Position numbers and translations under genes: made by a program. DNA of 64,000 nucleotides, taken from contig NC_085135.1 in assembly GCF_030269925.1 (NCBI RefSeq), positions 7,130,753-7,194,752 on the forward strand. Direction: 5' to 3'. The DNA comes from Bombyx mori. Lineage: Eukaryota; Arthropoda; Insecta; Lepidoptera; Bombycidae. Shown here in pieces: positions 1-11,095 of this stretch. The notes under the pieces are model-generated. The model saw only the letters and a list, made by a program, of their open reading frames with translations, made no database searches and was not told the DNA's origin. Every line of letters begins with the position of its first letter. Position 1 is the stretch's first letter.

Positions 1-330
1 AGTGACTCACACAAGCCAGGTGCGCCGGCCGTGTCGTTCGACTCACAAACAGGTGCAACAGAAGTGACTCATAAATAAGCCAGCTGCGCCGACCAGTATA
101 AAAAGGCGGTACGTGCCTCGCAATGAACATTCGTTCGACTGCGTTTGCCCGGTGCACTTACTATATCGTTGTTACGTTGTGTGATTCAGTGACTGTTGTA
201 CGTACTGGTTAAAGTTGGACAAGTGTTAAAGTGAATTGTCAAGTTAACATATTGTTGATTAAATCAGAAACCAAAGGTGACTTCGTTTTACTTGGTGTTC
301 AACAAGATAATATCTACCCTCAAGCATACA
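1..330 (+). repeat. LTR fragment, gypsy-type family LTR-X
   Basis: This sequence recurs, reverse-complemented and split, at 33531-33738 plus 39733-39886, which marks it as a dispersed repeat. It has a TATA box (TATAAAAAGG, 97-106), and its upstream part contains an imperfect repeat of about 62 bp (1-30 resembles 63-94), as in an LTR U3. Both copies end in a short stretch, about 300-330, that may be leader and the first codons of a gag gene; the ATG of the other copy is ATA here. It does not match the 3' LTR at 3385-3448/8544-8704, so it is not the 5' LTR of the integrase-env element that follows. The left end is cut by the window. Confidence 0.6.
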
Positions 331-1436
331 TACCTATTTAATGCTACCAACATAACAATACATATATATAAGAACACAATCATGTATCCAGCAATGACTG
401 AAATCACAAAAATATTGAGAGAAAATCATGATATTCCCATATCAGGCCACTTAGGTTCTAACAGGATGTTAAAAAGGATTCAGGAGAAATACTACTGGCG
501 AAATATGAAGCGAGATGTTGAAAATTACGTTCATAAATGTGAATCCTGTCAAGCCAATAAAGCATTGCGTCAAACCAACCGAGCCCCGATGCAAATCACA
601 TCAACATCAACACAACCATTTGAACGGGTTGCTCTTGATATCGTGGGCCCCCTACCTGAGGTCGGAATTAACAAGTTAAGGTTCATTCTCACATTACAAG
701 ATGACCTTACAAAGTTTTCAGCGGCTTATCCAATTTCTAATTGCACTGCGGAAGAAACATCCGAGTGCCTTATTCATTTTATCACCCAATTCGGAATTCC
801 TAAAATAATAATTACTGATCAAGGATCGAATTTCACAGCGGAATTATTTAAACAGACTTGTAGTTTCTTAAAAATTAAACAACTTTGGTCAACACCATAT
901 CATCCGCAGACACAGGGAGCTCTCGAAAGGAGTCATTCAACCCTTAAGGAGTACCTCAAATCCATTGTAGATGAAAACCAAAGTAATTCGCCTAGATATG
1001 TTTATACCGCTATGTTAACATACAACACAACTGTCCATTGTACAACAAATTTTACTCCTTATGAATTAGTATTTGGCCATAAAGCAATCATACCTTCTTC
1101 CATCTATGATTCCTCTCTGGAATCCACTTATAATAGCTATGTCAGAGTGTTACAACAGCGTTTACGATTTTCCAGAGAAAAAGCCATAGAAAACATTCTG
1201 AGATCAAAATCAGTGTCAAAATCTTACTATGACAAACGCGCAAAGCCAGCGAAATACAAAATAGGCGATATGGTATATGTGAAAAACCGTCTGAGATTGC
1301 GCAAAGCATTATCGCCCTCGGAAGGGACCTTTTAAAGTAATTCGTATAAACGGAAACAACACATTAACAATTTTGATGAATCGTAGGCATGTCAAGTATC
1401 ACTACGATGAGTTGAAGTTAGCCGAAACAAATAATT
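331..1436 (+). pseudogene. retroviral-type integrase, 3' part of pol, gypsy/errantivirus-like, frameshifted
   Basis: The frame has an N-terminal zinc-binding HHCC domain (His pair near 430-450, CxxC at 538-549) followed by an rve-type catalytic core. The D,D-35-E triad is intact: Asp codon 637-639, Asp 817-819 and Glu 925-927, the last two 36 codons apart. A frameshift near 1310-1320 moves the C-terminal chromodomain/GPY-like end into another frame, which continues to about 1436. Protease, RT and RNase H, which should lie upstream, are missing; the frame abuts an unrelated LTR at 330. The enzyme would join retroelement cDNA to the genome. The next gene is env, the order expected in an errantivirus. 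Confidence 0.85.
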
Positions 1437-1523
1437 AATTATTTTAGTCTTTCGTATTATATTAAATAAGATTAGGTTATTTCTATTTTAGTTAAATGCT
1501 TAGAGTATAAAATATAATTTCAG

Positions 1524-3340
1524 AATCGCAGCAACGTGCCTCACTCATATCAAAGCTGATGCTGATAGACGAGTAGAACCCATGAAAGATACCACGGGTA
1601 TATATTTTGATCCCATGGGAACGTTGAAGATTTCTAACAACGACCTTCACGTTTTAGTCCCAATTGACGTCAATACATTCAACCTCACTTGGAAAATATA
1701 AAAACAGCTCTTAGTACTACTAGGTTCTTTTGCCAGCAAAATGAATTAAGTACTTCAAAATGTCATAACTTCCTGCAACCTTTGGCATCACGTCTCGATG
1801 ACATCACTAGAGATTACAGTTCCATATCACATTTGATATCAGATAGAAACAAGAGATCTGCATGGTTTGCCGGTGTAGGTACCGTTTTTAAACATATAAT
1901 TGGTACTATGGATGAGGACGACTCGATCAAATATAATGCCGCAATTAAATACTTAGATAATAATGATAAGAGACTGTCGTCAATAATTAAGGAAAATATT
2001 TTGTTAACAGATACCGCATTACGTAATTATAATGAAACTTTTAAAATAATTAAGATTAACGAAGCCCGAATGGGAACTGCAATTGAAAATCTTTTTCCTG
2101 TATTTAATAACATATCTAATATCCCTAAAGAGCTATATATAGAATCAAAATTGAATGAAATGTATAATGAATTATCGTCCAGTTTACTCACATTGTCATT
2201 TGAACTAGACGACATAATAAATGCTATAATGTTTGCTAAGAGCCATACTATTCATCCCTCTGTATTAACTCCTTCGCAGCTCTATAAAGAGTTATCAAAC
2301 AATGTAAAAGATTTAAATAGCGAACTTCCTATTAGTTTAAGCCTAGATAATATTCATGTATTAATGGACATAGTTAAAACGACTTGCTATTTTATAGATC
2401 ATAAGATAATATTTGTCATTAAGGTCCCGTTAGTATATAAGGTAGAATATATACCGGAATTGACTTATATAATAAGTCAATTCCGGTACCGATTCCGCAT
2501 GATATGCGAAACCCTAACTCATTTGCTCTCATTGTACCCCATTGTAATCATATAGCTATTAGTAAAGATAAATCAACATATGTTTGCCCTATCGATTTAA
2601 ACAAGTGCACTAAAATGAATATGAACAATGTTTATATATGTAACAATATTGATTCTCTTGTTCAGTCTATTCAGGATGTACCCATCTGTGAGACAGAGAT
2701 ACTCTGTAAAATTATAAACAAATTACCGCAACAATGCAACACTAGACTAATTAACGGTCATATCAGTACCTGGCAGGAGTTGAAAGGTAATAAATGGTTA
2801 TTTGTTCAAACAGAACCAACCAAACTCACTATCGTTTGTAATTCGAGCATCTCAGAATATAAGTTACTAGGTACAGGTGTTATTGTTCTCCAACCGGAAT
2901 GTAAGGCGTACTGTAGAGATAAGGAATTTATTTACAAATCTAGCTATAACATAACGACTAAGTCCGTAATTTCTGATTTTAATCTTATCAATGACCCTTG
3001 TTGTGATTTAAAGAAATATATGTCAATCAAACAGAAGTTAGAACCTTTAAAATTGTACGATATGCATTTAGAAAAACTTGGAAGTGTTTCAAATCATCAA
3101 TTAATGACGAACATTGATAATATTGTGAATACGCCTGACCCAATTATACAATACGATTCGCACTGTCCTATTATTACCTATTGTTTACTTATGTTATTCA
3201 TGTTTTTTGTATTTTATAGGTTATGTAAAAGATTCGGTAAATGTCCTACTTTCCTAAACAAAACTAAGCCCGATAGTGCATTAGATGAAGTCCAAGAAAT
3301 GAAAGAAATTCCAATTCCGAGAATTCGGATATCTACTTGA
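1524..3340 (+). pseudogene. envelope (baculovirus F-like) gene of an errantivirus-type element, broken
   Basis: This is a decayed insect retroviral envelope gene read in three successive frames: about 1524-1700, 1689-2470 and 2504-3340. Visible marks are a splice-acceptor-like TTTCAG just before 1524 (errantivirus env is usually made from a spliced mRNA), a furin-type RNKR site at about 1846-1857 followed by a glycine-rich fusion-peptide-like stretch, and a C-terminal hydrophobic transmembrane segment at about 3166-3219 followed by a short basic tail. The second break coincides with a 17-bp inverted repeat at 2452-2488. With at least two frame breaks, no full-length membrane protein can be made. 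The polypurine tract and 3' LTR follow directly. Confidence 0.8.
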
Positions 3341-3373
3341 AACTTATTTTCAAAAACCTATAAGTTTCATCTT

Positions 3374-3448
3374 AAACGGGGGGTTGTTATATCCCTACAT
3401 AGCATACAATAATGCTTACCAAACATCAATATCAGCATTTATTCCCGA
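3374..3448 (+). repeat. polypurine tract and first part of the errantivirus-like 3' LTR
   Basis: A purine run (AAACGGGGGG, 3374-3383) precedes TGTTATATCC at 3385, the expected layout of plus-strand primer site and LTR start. The LTR is interrupted after 3448 by BEL1 and resumes at 8544. CCGA at 3445-3448 is repeated at 8540-8543 and is the BEL1 target-site duplication. Confidence 0.75.
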
Positions 3449-3797
3449 TTGTAATTTATGTTGGTTCGCAGGTTCGTGGAATGCACTAACAGAGGTTTTA
3501 GTGAGAAAAATATTTATTATCTATAGTGGCGTCGGATGACAAAACTTTAGTGGTTAGGAAGCGCGCGGCGTTCGTTGCTTTGGTCACAGCACTGACTTCG
3601 TTCGCCTCAGGTCATCGGTCCGAGGCCCCCTCACCTCTCGTTGAACCCCGCGCACTCCCTCTTACAAATCTTGTTAATTTAAAACTAAGCTAAAACTTTT
3701 GTTAACTTGTCCTAACAAAACGAATTCACCATACAAACAAACACACACCAAATATACTAATCACAGCTCCAATTTTATATTTAACGCATCGCTAACA
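3449..3797 (-). repeat. BEL1 3' LTR
   Basis: Downstream LTR of BEL1, 349 bp, no difference from the 8191-8539 copy seen by eye. On the minus strand it is preceded by a G-rich tract (GGGGTGGGGCG) that fits a polypurine tract. Confidence 0.85.
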
Positions 3798-3870
3798 CGC
3801 CCCACCCCAGTGCTGCCTCAGCAGCACTCACTCTCAACTCGTAATCGAGCGATGCGCGTGACCGATCTAG

Positions 3871-4569
3871 TTAAAATTCCCATGCTCCACCCCAGTGGGG
3901 ACTCGCGGGCGGTATGAAGGTCCATTTGATTCCGTGATTGGAAGCCTTATCTTTCAACACATCTTCGTCTAGATTTTTTATAGACTTCTTCAGTTTCGTA
4001 TTCGCTCCTCGCAAGTTTGTTCCATTTTCGGAGTACATATATTGTGGCCATCCACGTCTTGCGGCCATCCTTCGTAATGCCATAATAAATGAGTCCGCGG
4101 TAAGATTATTAACTAGTTCCAGATGAATAGCTCGTACCGTCAAGCACGTAAACAGGACGCCGTATCTTTTTTCGCGGCGTCTTCCTACCGTGACTTCCAT
4201 GGGACCAAATAAATCCACGCCGCAATAAGTAAAAGGTCGTTGCTGATGGGCCATTCGCGCGCCAGGTAAGTCACCCATTCTTTGTACTTCTGGTTTAGAT
4301 TTTCTTATTCTACAAAATGAGCATTTAGATGTTATATGTTTAACGGTAGGTCTCAGTCTTGTGATCCAGTATCTTTGTTTGACTTCATTTACTATTGTTT
4401 CTTGATTTCCGTGTTCGTAGTAATAATGATAATATTTCACGATCAATCTAGCAATGTAGCTTCTTCCGTCTAGTATAATAGGGTTTTTTGATTCAGGTAG
4501 AATGCCAGTAGCAGCACCGATGCGGCCACCGACTCGTATAACTCCATACTCGTCTAAGTAAGGGGACAA
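3871..4569 (-). pseudogene. BEL1 integrase, truncated, second catalytic Asp replaced
   Basis: It holds the H-H-C-C zinc domain (YYYEHGNQET and CSFCRIRKSK) and the integrase core. The first Asp is present in GVDLFGP and the catalytic Glu in GGAWE. The segment normally read S-D-N-G-T-N reads YSENGTN here, so the second catalytic Asp is Glu. The frame stops directly after GGAWE, with the C-terminal domain deleted and replaced by a short 3' untranslated stretch. Compare BEL2 at 54354-56990, where the same motif is WSDNGTN. The protein is unlikely to be active. Confidence 0.8.
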
Positions 4570-4701
4570 GGTAAGTATATTACTTGTTTTTGATACATAT
4601 CCACTGTTTTTTATTTCAGTTAACTCTTTTTTTTTTTAAACGATTCAGCTTGTGATTTTTTCAGTAACATTATTTCAGCTTTCTCCATAGTATCGTCGAA
4701 C

Positions 4702-5287
4702 TCAAAGGTAAGTTTCTTGCATATGTTTATAAACTTTATAGTCGCGAGCATCATTTCTTATCCATTGCAGCACTGTCGTCGAGTCGCTCCAAAATATTCG
4801 TTGCTCAGGCTTTATAATATGTTCTCTAGTGACTGAGTCCGCTAGTCTTGCCGCTAAGATGGCGGCTTGAAGCTCCAAACGTGAGATGGTAATAGGTTTG
4901 TTTCCTGCAACTCGAGATTTGCTCGCAATGAATGCTACGCGTATGTTAAACTCGTCGTCAATACATCTCCAGTACGCGACGGCGCAGTATGCTTTGTTAG
5001 ACGCATCGCAAAATATATGCATCTGTAAGTTTCTATAGCCAGTTCGAGTTACAACTCCACTGTAATCGTCTCCACAATTATTATTGTAGCTGTGCAGTAT
5101 TCGTAGCGGATTCGACATGTGCTACGCTCGTAGCATTGTTCGTAGCCGTAGTCCTTGAAATCGCGTTGTATGAGGATGATAGCAGAAGGGTTTCATTATT
5201 CGTCTCATTCACTCGTATGGTAGCAGCCGGATAGTACCTCGGCAAACTCACATCTTTTAATGATTCCAGAAGATAAATCCATTTCAA
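4702..5287 (-). pseudogene. BEL1 RNase H region
   Basis: The segment starts with the W-x2-WI...LPRYY connection typical of BEL Pol and continues in an overlapping frame (5118-4702) with an RNase H-like fold: FCDASNKAY, a middle LELQAAILAARL helix carrying the acidic residue, and IFWSDSTTVLQWI. A low-complexity insertion near 5110-5230 separates the two pieces. The domain would degrade the RNA strand during cDNA synthesis. Confidence 0.75.
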
Positions 5288-5289
5288 CC

Positions 5290-5735
5290 ATTCTGGAATA
5301 CCGCTTCGGTTATGTAATCATCCATATAGTCCATATAGTGACTTCTATATATGGCGGAAGCAGCAGCGGGCATTGATGACTCATACCGCTGAGCGTTTTT
5401 ATTTTTTACAAACTGAGCTATATATGGCGAACAATTAGCACCAAAAATTAATGACGTCATAACGTAAGTGTTAAATTTCCCTCCGGTTCTTCTCTATATA
5501 AAAAACGGAAGGCATCCTGGTCTTCTGGTCGAATTTTTACTTTGAGAAACATATCTTTAATATCTCCAGAAACGGCTATTCGATTTTCTCTAAATCGCAA
5601 CATGATGCCGAATAATGACATTAGTAGGTCGGGCCCTTTCAATAAGTAATCATTCAGGAACAAACCGTTTGTTTTGGCCGCGGCGTCAAACACTAAGCGC
5701 AGTTTCCTTTTGTTCGGGTTATCGACACCAAAATG
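5290..5735 (-). pseudogene. BEL1 reverse transcriptase fragment, two further frame breaks
   Basis: This continues the RT domain in a second frame (5693-5457; motifs [12 protein letters not shown] and [13 protein letters not shown]) and then a third frame that contains a YMDD box near 5310-5330, the catalytic Asp pair of BEL-type RTs. A stop and a probable deletion follow directly after the YMDD segment. The pieces are collinear with a BEL/Pao RT, so this is decay of one gene and not separate genes. Confidence 0.75.
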
Positions 5736-8136
5736 AGGTAAATACCAAGTTTTCAGCGGTGTAACATTTGAGCATCAGTTTTTTTGCGAAATCATTTTCA
5801 AATAAATGTCGTATTCGTTCTTCGTATCTTTTTGCATATTCTTTGTTATTTTTTAATTTTTGTTCGACTCCTTTTAGTCTACGGAGAGCTGTTAGGTACG
5901 AGTCCGGCATCGTACACTCCTCATCCCGCCAAGGTAAGCCAACGTGCCATTGACAATTGACGAGAGTGGAGGTTCGTTCTAAAATTTCAACAGCGCGTAA
6001 ATCTTCCGAGTTCTGTCTTGGTTTGCCAGACACGCCCATGGACTCGATTGAGAACGACCTTCGCACCTCCTCGTGGATCTCTCGCAAAGTACATTCAGAT
6101 TCTATGACGTCACTGGAGACAAACAATGAAGTGTGACGTGCCGCAGAATTAGGTAGGTAAGCATTAGGTACTCTTCCATGGAGGCACCAACCCAGAGGAG
6201 TCCGGGTGGCACAGGGTTCATTGGGCTTACCCACTCTCATTTCCAGAGGTAACAGGAGGTAACAATTATCTTGTCCAATTAAAACTTGCGGATGCAATTG
6301 TGTTGTGGTGCATAAGTTATGGCTGATGTCATTTAGGTGCATATATTTTTTAACATTTACTGTAGGCAAACTTTGTGGTAGGTTTAACTCTCCGACAATC
6401 CGCGCATCGATTGTAAACATCTTGTCATCGGTACTACACTTACTACACAGTGTCACCTTTGCTAGCTGCGCATCGCACACTAGTTCAGTGTCGTTCCACG
6501 CGCCGCGCACACGAAGACGTTCGTGGCGGCCGCGCAGTCCCACTTGTAATGCCAGCGGAGCGTTAATCAACGACACAGTCGAGCCATCGTCGAGCAAGGC
6601 GGTCGTGCTAACAATTCCGTTCGGTCCGTGAATGTTTATAGGCACAATTTTTAACATTACGGAACAGCTGATATTAATATTTGTTACTATTTCAGACTGA
6701 ACTTCAGTTTCAGGTGGCGTTTCAGATTGTGCTGCTGATACAGATTGAGTGTCGGTTCGACTCGGCACATAATGCAGTAAGCGGTGATGCGATTGTCCAC
6801 AATTGCTTGCGTCACAGCTTGGAGCGGAGCACGTTTCCCTGCGATGATGCGCTAATAAACACTTATAACAAATGCCGTAACGCTTCACATGGAACCATCT
6901 GTCCTTTCTTAGTGATTTTTTAAATTTTTTACACTCAGTTAATTTATGGCTACCGGTACGACAATAACCACATTTTTGTACACTTTGTCCGTCTTGCACT
7001 AAAATTGTTTGTATATTGTTCACTTTATCATAAAGTTTACGTTTGAAATTGTCCGTCCTAGATTGCAATAAAGTAGCACTACAGGTTGATACTTTTACAG
7101 CTTCTTCGGTGAGGAAATCTGACAGCACCTCTAGTCTAGGTTTCGGCGATTCAGCTGTGATAAGCGGATAACTATAATCTGTCCACTTGGTGAGCAGGGT
7201 CGTGGGTAGCTTGCATAAGATAATGTTAGCCACTTCCATGCCTTGCAGGTACTCTTGGCGACCAAGGGCTCGTACAGCGGCCACGTAATTTTTCACTTTG
7301 CCTGAAAAGGGTACTATTTCTTTGTGGTAGTCCGTAGGCAGTGGGTTCATCTTCTTTACGTCTACCACGATGCGAGATAGGATGACGTCAGCGTTTCCGA
7401 ACTGTAGTTTTAAAGTGGAAATTATTTCTGCAGGAGAAGCACCACTGATAAGTAAGCCGGCGACGGCTTCTTGTGCGGTACCTCGTAAACACTTTCGTAA
7501 CCGCCAATGGTTTTCTTTATCGCTGAAGTTGCAGACTTCAGTCGATTCCAGGTAGGCCTGCTCGAAATGAAGCCATTCTGTTGGGTCTCCGCTGAAGATA
7601 GGGAGTTCTTTTGGAGTGCTGAGACGACTAAGCAGCTTAGTATTTTGCTGGATGGCGGAGGACGTCATAAGCTCTTTGAATGCGCTCGTGAGTTGTTGAA
7701 CTGCGTCGTTGTCGGCCGGGCTTGAGTGTGACTTGTGTTTATCACTGTTGAGCTTAGTGGCCTGCTGCAGTTCCTGTTGACTACGCTCTAACCATTTTTC
7801 TATATCACCGCCGTTGTTTTTCTCCGATGTTTCTGATGGTGGACTGTATTCTTCTTCGGGTTCTGCTAGATCCGCCGCTAACTTTTGATCAATGAGTTCC
7901 ATTTGAATACGCGCCTTCGCCTGAGCTGCTTCTAGTTCCAGTTTCTTTTTCTGGATTTGTATTGATTTTGATGATGACATTTTCTTGGACCTGACTGACT
8001 GACGTGATGCTAGTGAAGGCGGATTTTGTTTTTCGGTTCGTTCCGATTTCACTGCACTCGCGGCACAAGAACTTTTTGCATCATGCTCATCGTCAATTTT
8101 TCTTTGTTTGTTGGCGGTACTGCGGGTATTTACCAT
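5719..8136 (-). pseudogene. BEL1 Gag-protease (5' part of Gag-Pol)
   Basis: The start is placed at the ATG at 8136 (MVNTRS), a typical BEL/Pao Gag start, just inside the primer site. In order: a charged coiled-coil-like N-terminus, a capsid-like region around residues 190-380, cysteine-rich knuckles (CGYC..., CYKC...) at about residues 400-460, then an aspartic protease region with the DDGST motif at about residue 540. The frame then enters the N-terminal RT region and is lost by a one-base frameshift near 5730. Gag would form virus-like particles and the protease would mature them. The open frame of about 806 codons is the best preserved part of BEL1. Confidence 0.85.
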
Positions 8137-8190
8137 TTTTTTCTTTTGCGGTGGCGTGAAGAACATTCGCGATCCGGGTCGTAGGACCAA

Positions 8191-8539
8191 TTGTAATTTA
8201 TGTTGGTTCGCAGGTTCGTGGAATGCACTAACAGAGGTTTTAGTGAGAAAAATATTTATTATCTATAGTGGCGTCGGATGACAAAACTTTAGTGGTTAGG
8301 AAGCGCGCGGCGTTCGTTGCTTTGGTCACAGCACTGACTTCGTTCGCCTCAGGTCATCGGTCCGAGGCCCCCTCACCTCTCGTTGAACCCCGCGCACTCC
8401 CTCTTACAAATCTTGTTAATTTAAAACTAAGCTAAAACTTTTGTTAACTTGTCCTAACAAAACGAATTCACCATACAAACAAACACACACCAAATATACT
8501 AATCACAGCTCCAATTTTATATTTAACGCATCGCTAACA
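8191..8539 (-). repeat. BEL1 5' LTR with adjacent primer-binding site
   Basis: This is the upstream LTR in the element's own orientation. Immediately after it on the minus strand comes TGGTCCTACGACCCGG (8189-8174), a primer-binding site by position and its TGG start; the primer tRNA was not identified with confidence. Confidence 0.85.
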
Positions 8540-8704
8540 CCGATGATGATTTCTAGCTAGCTTTTTAAAGCAGTTCGGGTCAGACTTTCATCGGAGTGGG
8601 ACGTATACCGAGTTTTCCTCACTTTCCCTATAAATACTATAAATTTAGTCTAGGGAGTATTAAAAGTGTTTTTTAAAAAGAAGTTCCTAGTTTAAATTCT
8701 AACA
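8540..8704 (+). repeat. second part of the errantivirus-like 3' LTR
   Basis: After the BEL1 target duplication the sequence resumes the LTR that started at 3385 and ends in ...TTCTAACA at 8704, so the whole LTR reads TGTTA...TAACA, about 220 bp. The ends are inverted repeats, as expected for an LTR. Beyond it lies Jockey coding sequence, which identifies the element into which the errantivirus inserted. Confidence 0.65.
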
Positions 8705-9486
8705 GCACGATAGTCGGAGCAGGGCGTTACGTCAGTAATGCCGTAATCGCCCGGGATCTGGATGTGGAGTCGCTCGAGGAATTCATCCGGAGGCTAGCTC
8801 GTAATCTTTACGAGCGGGCTGACGGTGGACCCCACGAGCATCTCCACAATTTAGCTCCCTTGCACGCTAGACCACCTGATGGTCTGGCGCTACCAAGGGA
8901 GCTACTGGAACCCCCTTCTATGGTAAGATAGTCGGCTTAACCGGAGTGATATGGGAGTGCTCATAATGAGTGCCCCCATGGGACTGAGCTGTCCACACTC
9001 GTCACTTCCCCCCACATTGTTGGGGTGCCCCCCTATGGGGACCCATTTTCCACCCCCGAGGGTGGACCACTCCCCCGTTTGGGGAGTGTTTTAAGTCGGC
9101 CCCTCCCCGTGACGGACTTCCCCTTCTGGGGAGCCCTGAGCGGGTGAGCGCCTTAGCTAGTGCCGAGGCTCCCCCTCTGGTTTGTAGAGGTGGGGCCTCG
9201 GCATGGGGCCGGTGGCGGGACCCTCGTACCCGCTGACTGTTGTCCCCGTGTAAATAGTAGTGTAGTTTAGTTTTAGTTAGCTTGTAGTTAGTTAGTAAGG
9301 GGAAAAAAAAAAAAAAAAAAAATAGAGGACAACACGACGCCGGAGGATCCTGCTGCCGGGCGTCATTCCTGGAGCCATTCAAGCCCATCGTATTATGTTT
9401 ATGTATATATTCTTTTGTCGATGTAGTGCGCCGAGACGCGCATAACGAACAGCCTCCCGTCGTATATCATCTTGCACCCACATCAC

Positions 9487-9548
<62 letters not shown>

Positions 9549-10270
9549 CGGGTAGAGGGCCGAACCTCCTACGAGGTCCCCGCGCAAAAGGGGCGCGCGG
9601 GGTATGTGAGACTCAACGATCTGCATGGTGTTGTGAGCAGACCGCGGGCCCAAGGATTTTAGAGCCCACCCACTAAACGACTCCCCTGCACTCTTACACC
9701 CGACGTCCGATCCCCTCCGAGGTCAGAACCCGGATGAGGTAGGGGGGCTACCGCGGTCAACACTACAACCAGACGGCGCGGCTCACCCCAAGAACGCCCA
9801 GCCGACGGAGCCTTCGAGGCGAATCGAAGGCTCTGAAACGTCGGCCGTCTCGGTACGGCAGCCCGTCGGGCCGCCCAGACGGTGCCGCTGGTGTCCCGGA
9901 ATACCCCGCTGGACCAGAACCAGCCTGCCGGGTCGGGACGCGATACACCGTCGACCGGTCGCTCTATTCACTCCACGGCAGCGCGCTAGAGTGCTGGTAG
10001 CGCGCCGCGCGGCCTCACCCCCTCAGGTCGCCCCTTGACCTTCACCGGGGGGAGGCCGCCACCTACAGGGGCCGGGACGTACGGGCGTATTCCCGCCTCC
10101 GGCCCCCGGCTCGACGGCGACGGATCGGTGCGGAAAGGGAAGAGCTCTCCCTCTCTCGCTCCGCCGACCCACATCACCCCTGCCCTGTGTGGCAGGAGGG
10201 AGTTTCAGCCCGGGCAGTGGGGTTTGCCCCGAGGCCCGTTCCGTGCCCCCGACAGGGGGTACGACGACCC
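8705..10270 (+). mobile_element. 3' end of a Jockey-like LINE (Jockey-1 relative): ORF2 C-terminus and 3' UTR
   Basis: 8708-8929 encodes the last roughly 75 residues of a Jockey-clade ORF2, closely resembling the C-terminus of the intact ORF2s at 34494-37226 and 48779-51511 (shared blocks GPHEHLH, APLHARPPDG, LPRELL). The 3' UTR runs to the GACGACCC terminus at 10270 and includes an A-tract (9302-9322) far from the end. It is split at 9490-10166 by another insertion. The 5' part is cut by the errantivirus insertion. Confidence 0.8.
9490..10166 (-). mobile_element. 5'-truncated LINE 3' UTR with 59-nt poly(A), R1-type (tentative)
   Basis: A run of 59 T (9490-9548) is the poly(A) tail of a minus-strand insertion. 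ACCCACATCACCCC flanks it on both sides (9476-9489 and 10167-10180), a 14-bp target-site duplication, which proves target-primed insertion. The 620 bp between is GC-rich with short hairpins and no convincing coding frame. The sequence resembles GC-rich 3' UTRs of lepidopteran R1-type LINEs; that family assignment is from memory only. Confidence 0.75.
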
Positions 10271-10404
10271 TTCTTCTCTCTCGAGCTCAGAAGCGAGCGA
10301 GTCGCCGTGTCAGACGGAGCGCTCCTGCGTAATATGCGCTCTGAGTTCATTTCTGGTTTTATTGAGTTACGAAGACCGCCCGCTTACCATGTCGCTACCC
10401 GAAA
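10271..10404. other. unassigned junction sequence
   Basis: About 130 bp between the Jockey-like 3' end and an RT fragment. It opens with a CT-rich stretch. No gene, repeat or duplication boundary was recognised. Confidence 0.4.
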
Positions 10405-11095
10405 GTGGAAATACTCCAACAACTAGATACCAAAAGCGCTCCAGGATTAGACAAAATCGGAAATTACCTCATAAAACGTATTAAAACTCTTATTTTAACC
10501 CCATTGACTAGAATATTCAACCTGAGTCTCTCATCGGGCGTTTTTCCGGAAACCTGGAAAGAAGCTTTGGTTATCCCTATCCACAAAGGAGGCAATTCCG
10601 ATCATCCAAAAAACTACAGGCCCATATCCCTACTCACCTCATTTTCTAAGCTTCTTGAAAAAATCGTAAACAAACAATTAACAGCATTCTTGGAATCTAA
10701 TCGCCTAATCTCAGAGCAGCAATATGGCTTTCGCCAGCACAAATCAACCGAGCAAGCAGTCTGCCTTCTCACTAACTCTGTTTGTAAATATATCGAGGAG
10801 GGCAGATGCTGCCTGGGTGTCTTTCTTGATCTAGCAAAAGCTTTCGATACCGTTTCAGTTCCCATCCTTCTGCGCAAATTAGAAAACACTGGAATTAGAG
10901 GACTTTGCCTTAATTGGTTCTCAAGTTACCTCACAGGTAGAAGACAATGTATAAGGTAGGAGACCACATCAGTGACTTTTCTACGGTTTCCTTCGGAGTA
11001 CCCCAGGGTAGCATTCTTGGACCTACACTATTTCTGGTATACTTGAACAGTCTGTCACATATTAAAATAGACAATGCGAACATAATTAATTATTA
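10405..11095 (+). pseudogene. LINE reverse transcriptase fragment (CR1/Jockey-type)
   Basis: Frame 10405-10959 has RT blocks in order: SAPGLDKIGN, NYRPISLL, QYGFRQHKST and FLDLAKAFDTV. A single frameshift near 10950 moves the next block, FGVPQGSILGP, to another frame, which runs to about 11095. The catalytic FADD/YADD block is absent because the copy is truncated there, exactly where a minus-strand R1-type fragment begins. Both ends are truncated, so clade placement is only approximate. Confidence 0.75.

Larger units (their letters stand above)
3449..8539 (-). mobile_element. BEL/Pao LTR retrotransposon (BEL1), LTR to LTR, coding-defective
   Basis: The element is bounded by two 349-bp direct repeats (3449-3797 and 8191-8539) that look identical by eye and begin/end TGTTAG...TTACAA on the minus strand. 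The 4-bp target-site duplication is CCGA (3445-3448 and 8540-8543). Gene order on the minus strand is gag, aspartic protease, RT, RNase H, integrase, as in BEL/Pao. It sits inside the 3' LTR of the errantivirus-like element. Pol is broken by frameshifts and deletions, so the copy cannot be autonomous even though its LTRs indicate a recent insertion. Confidence 0.9.

Noticed and set aside
331..3448. LTR-X (1-330) as the 5' LTR of the integrase-env element
   Set aside because: The 3' LTR of that element (TGTTATATCC...TTCTAACA) shows no similarity to LTR-X.
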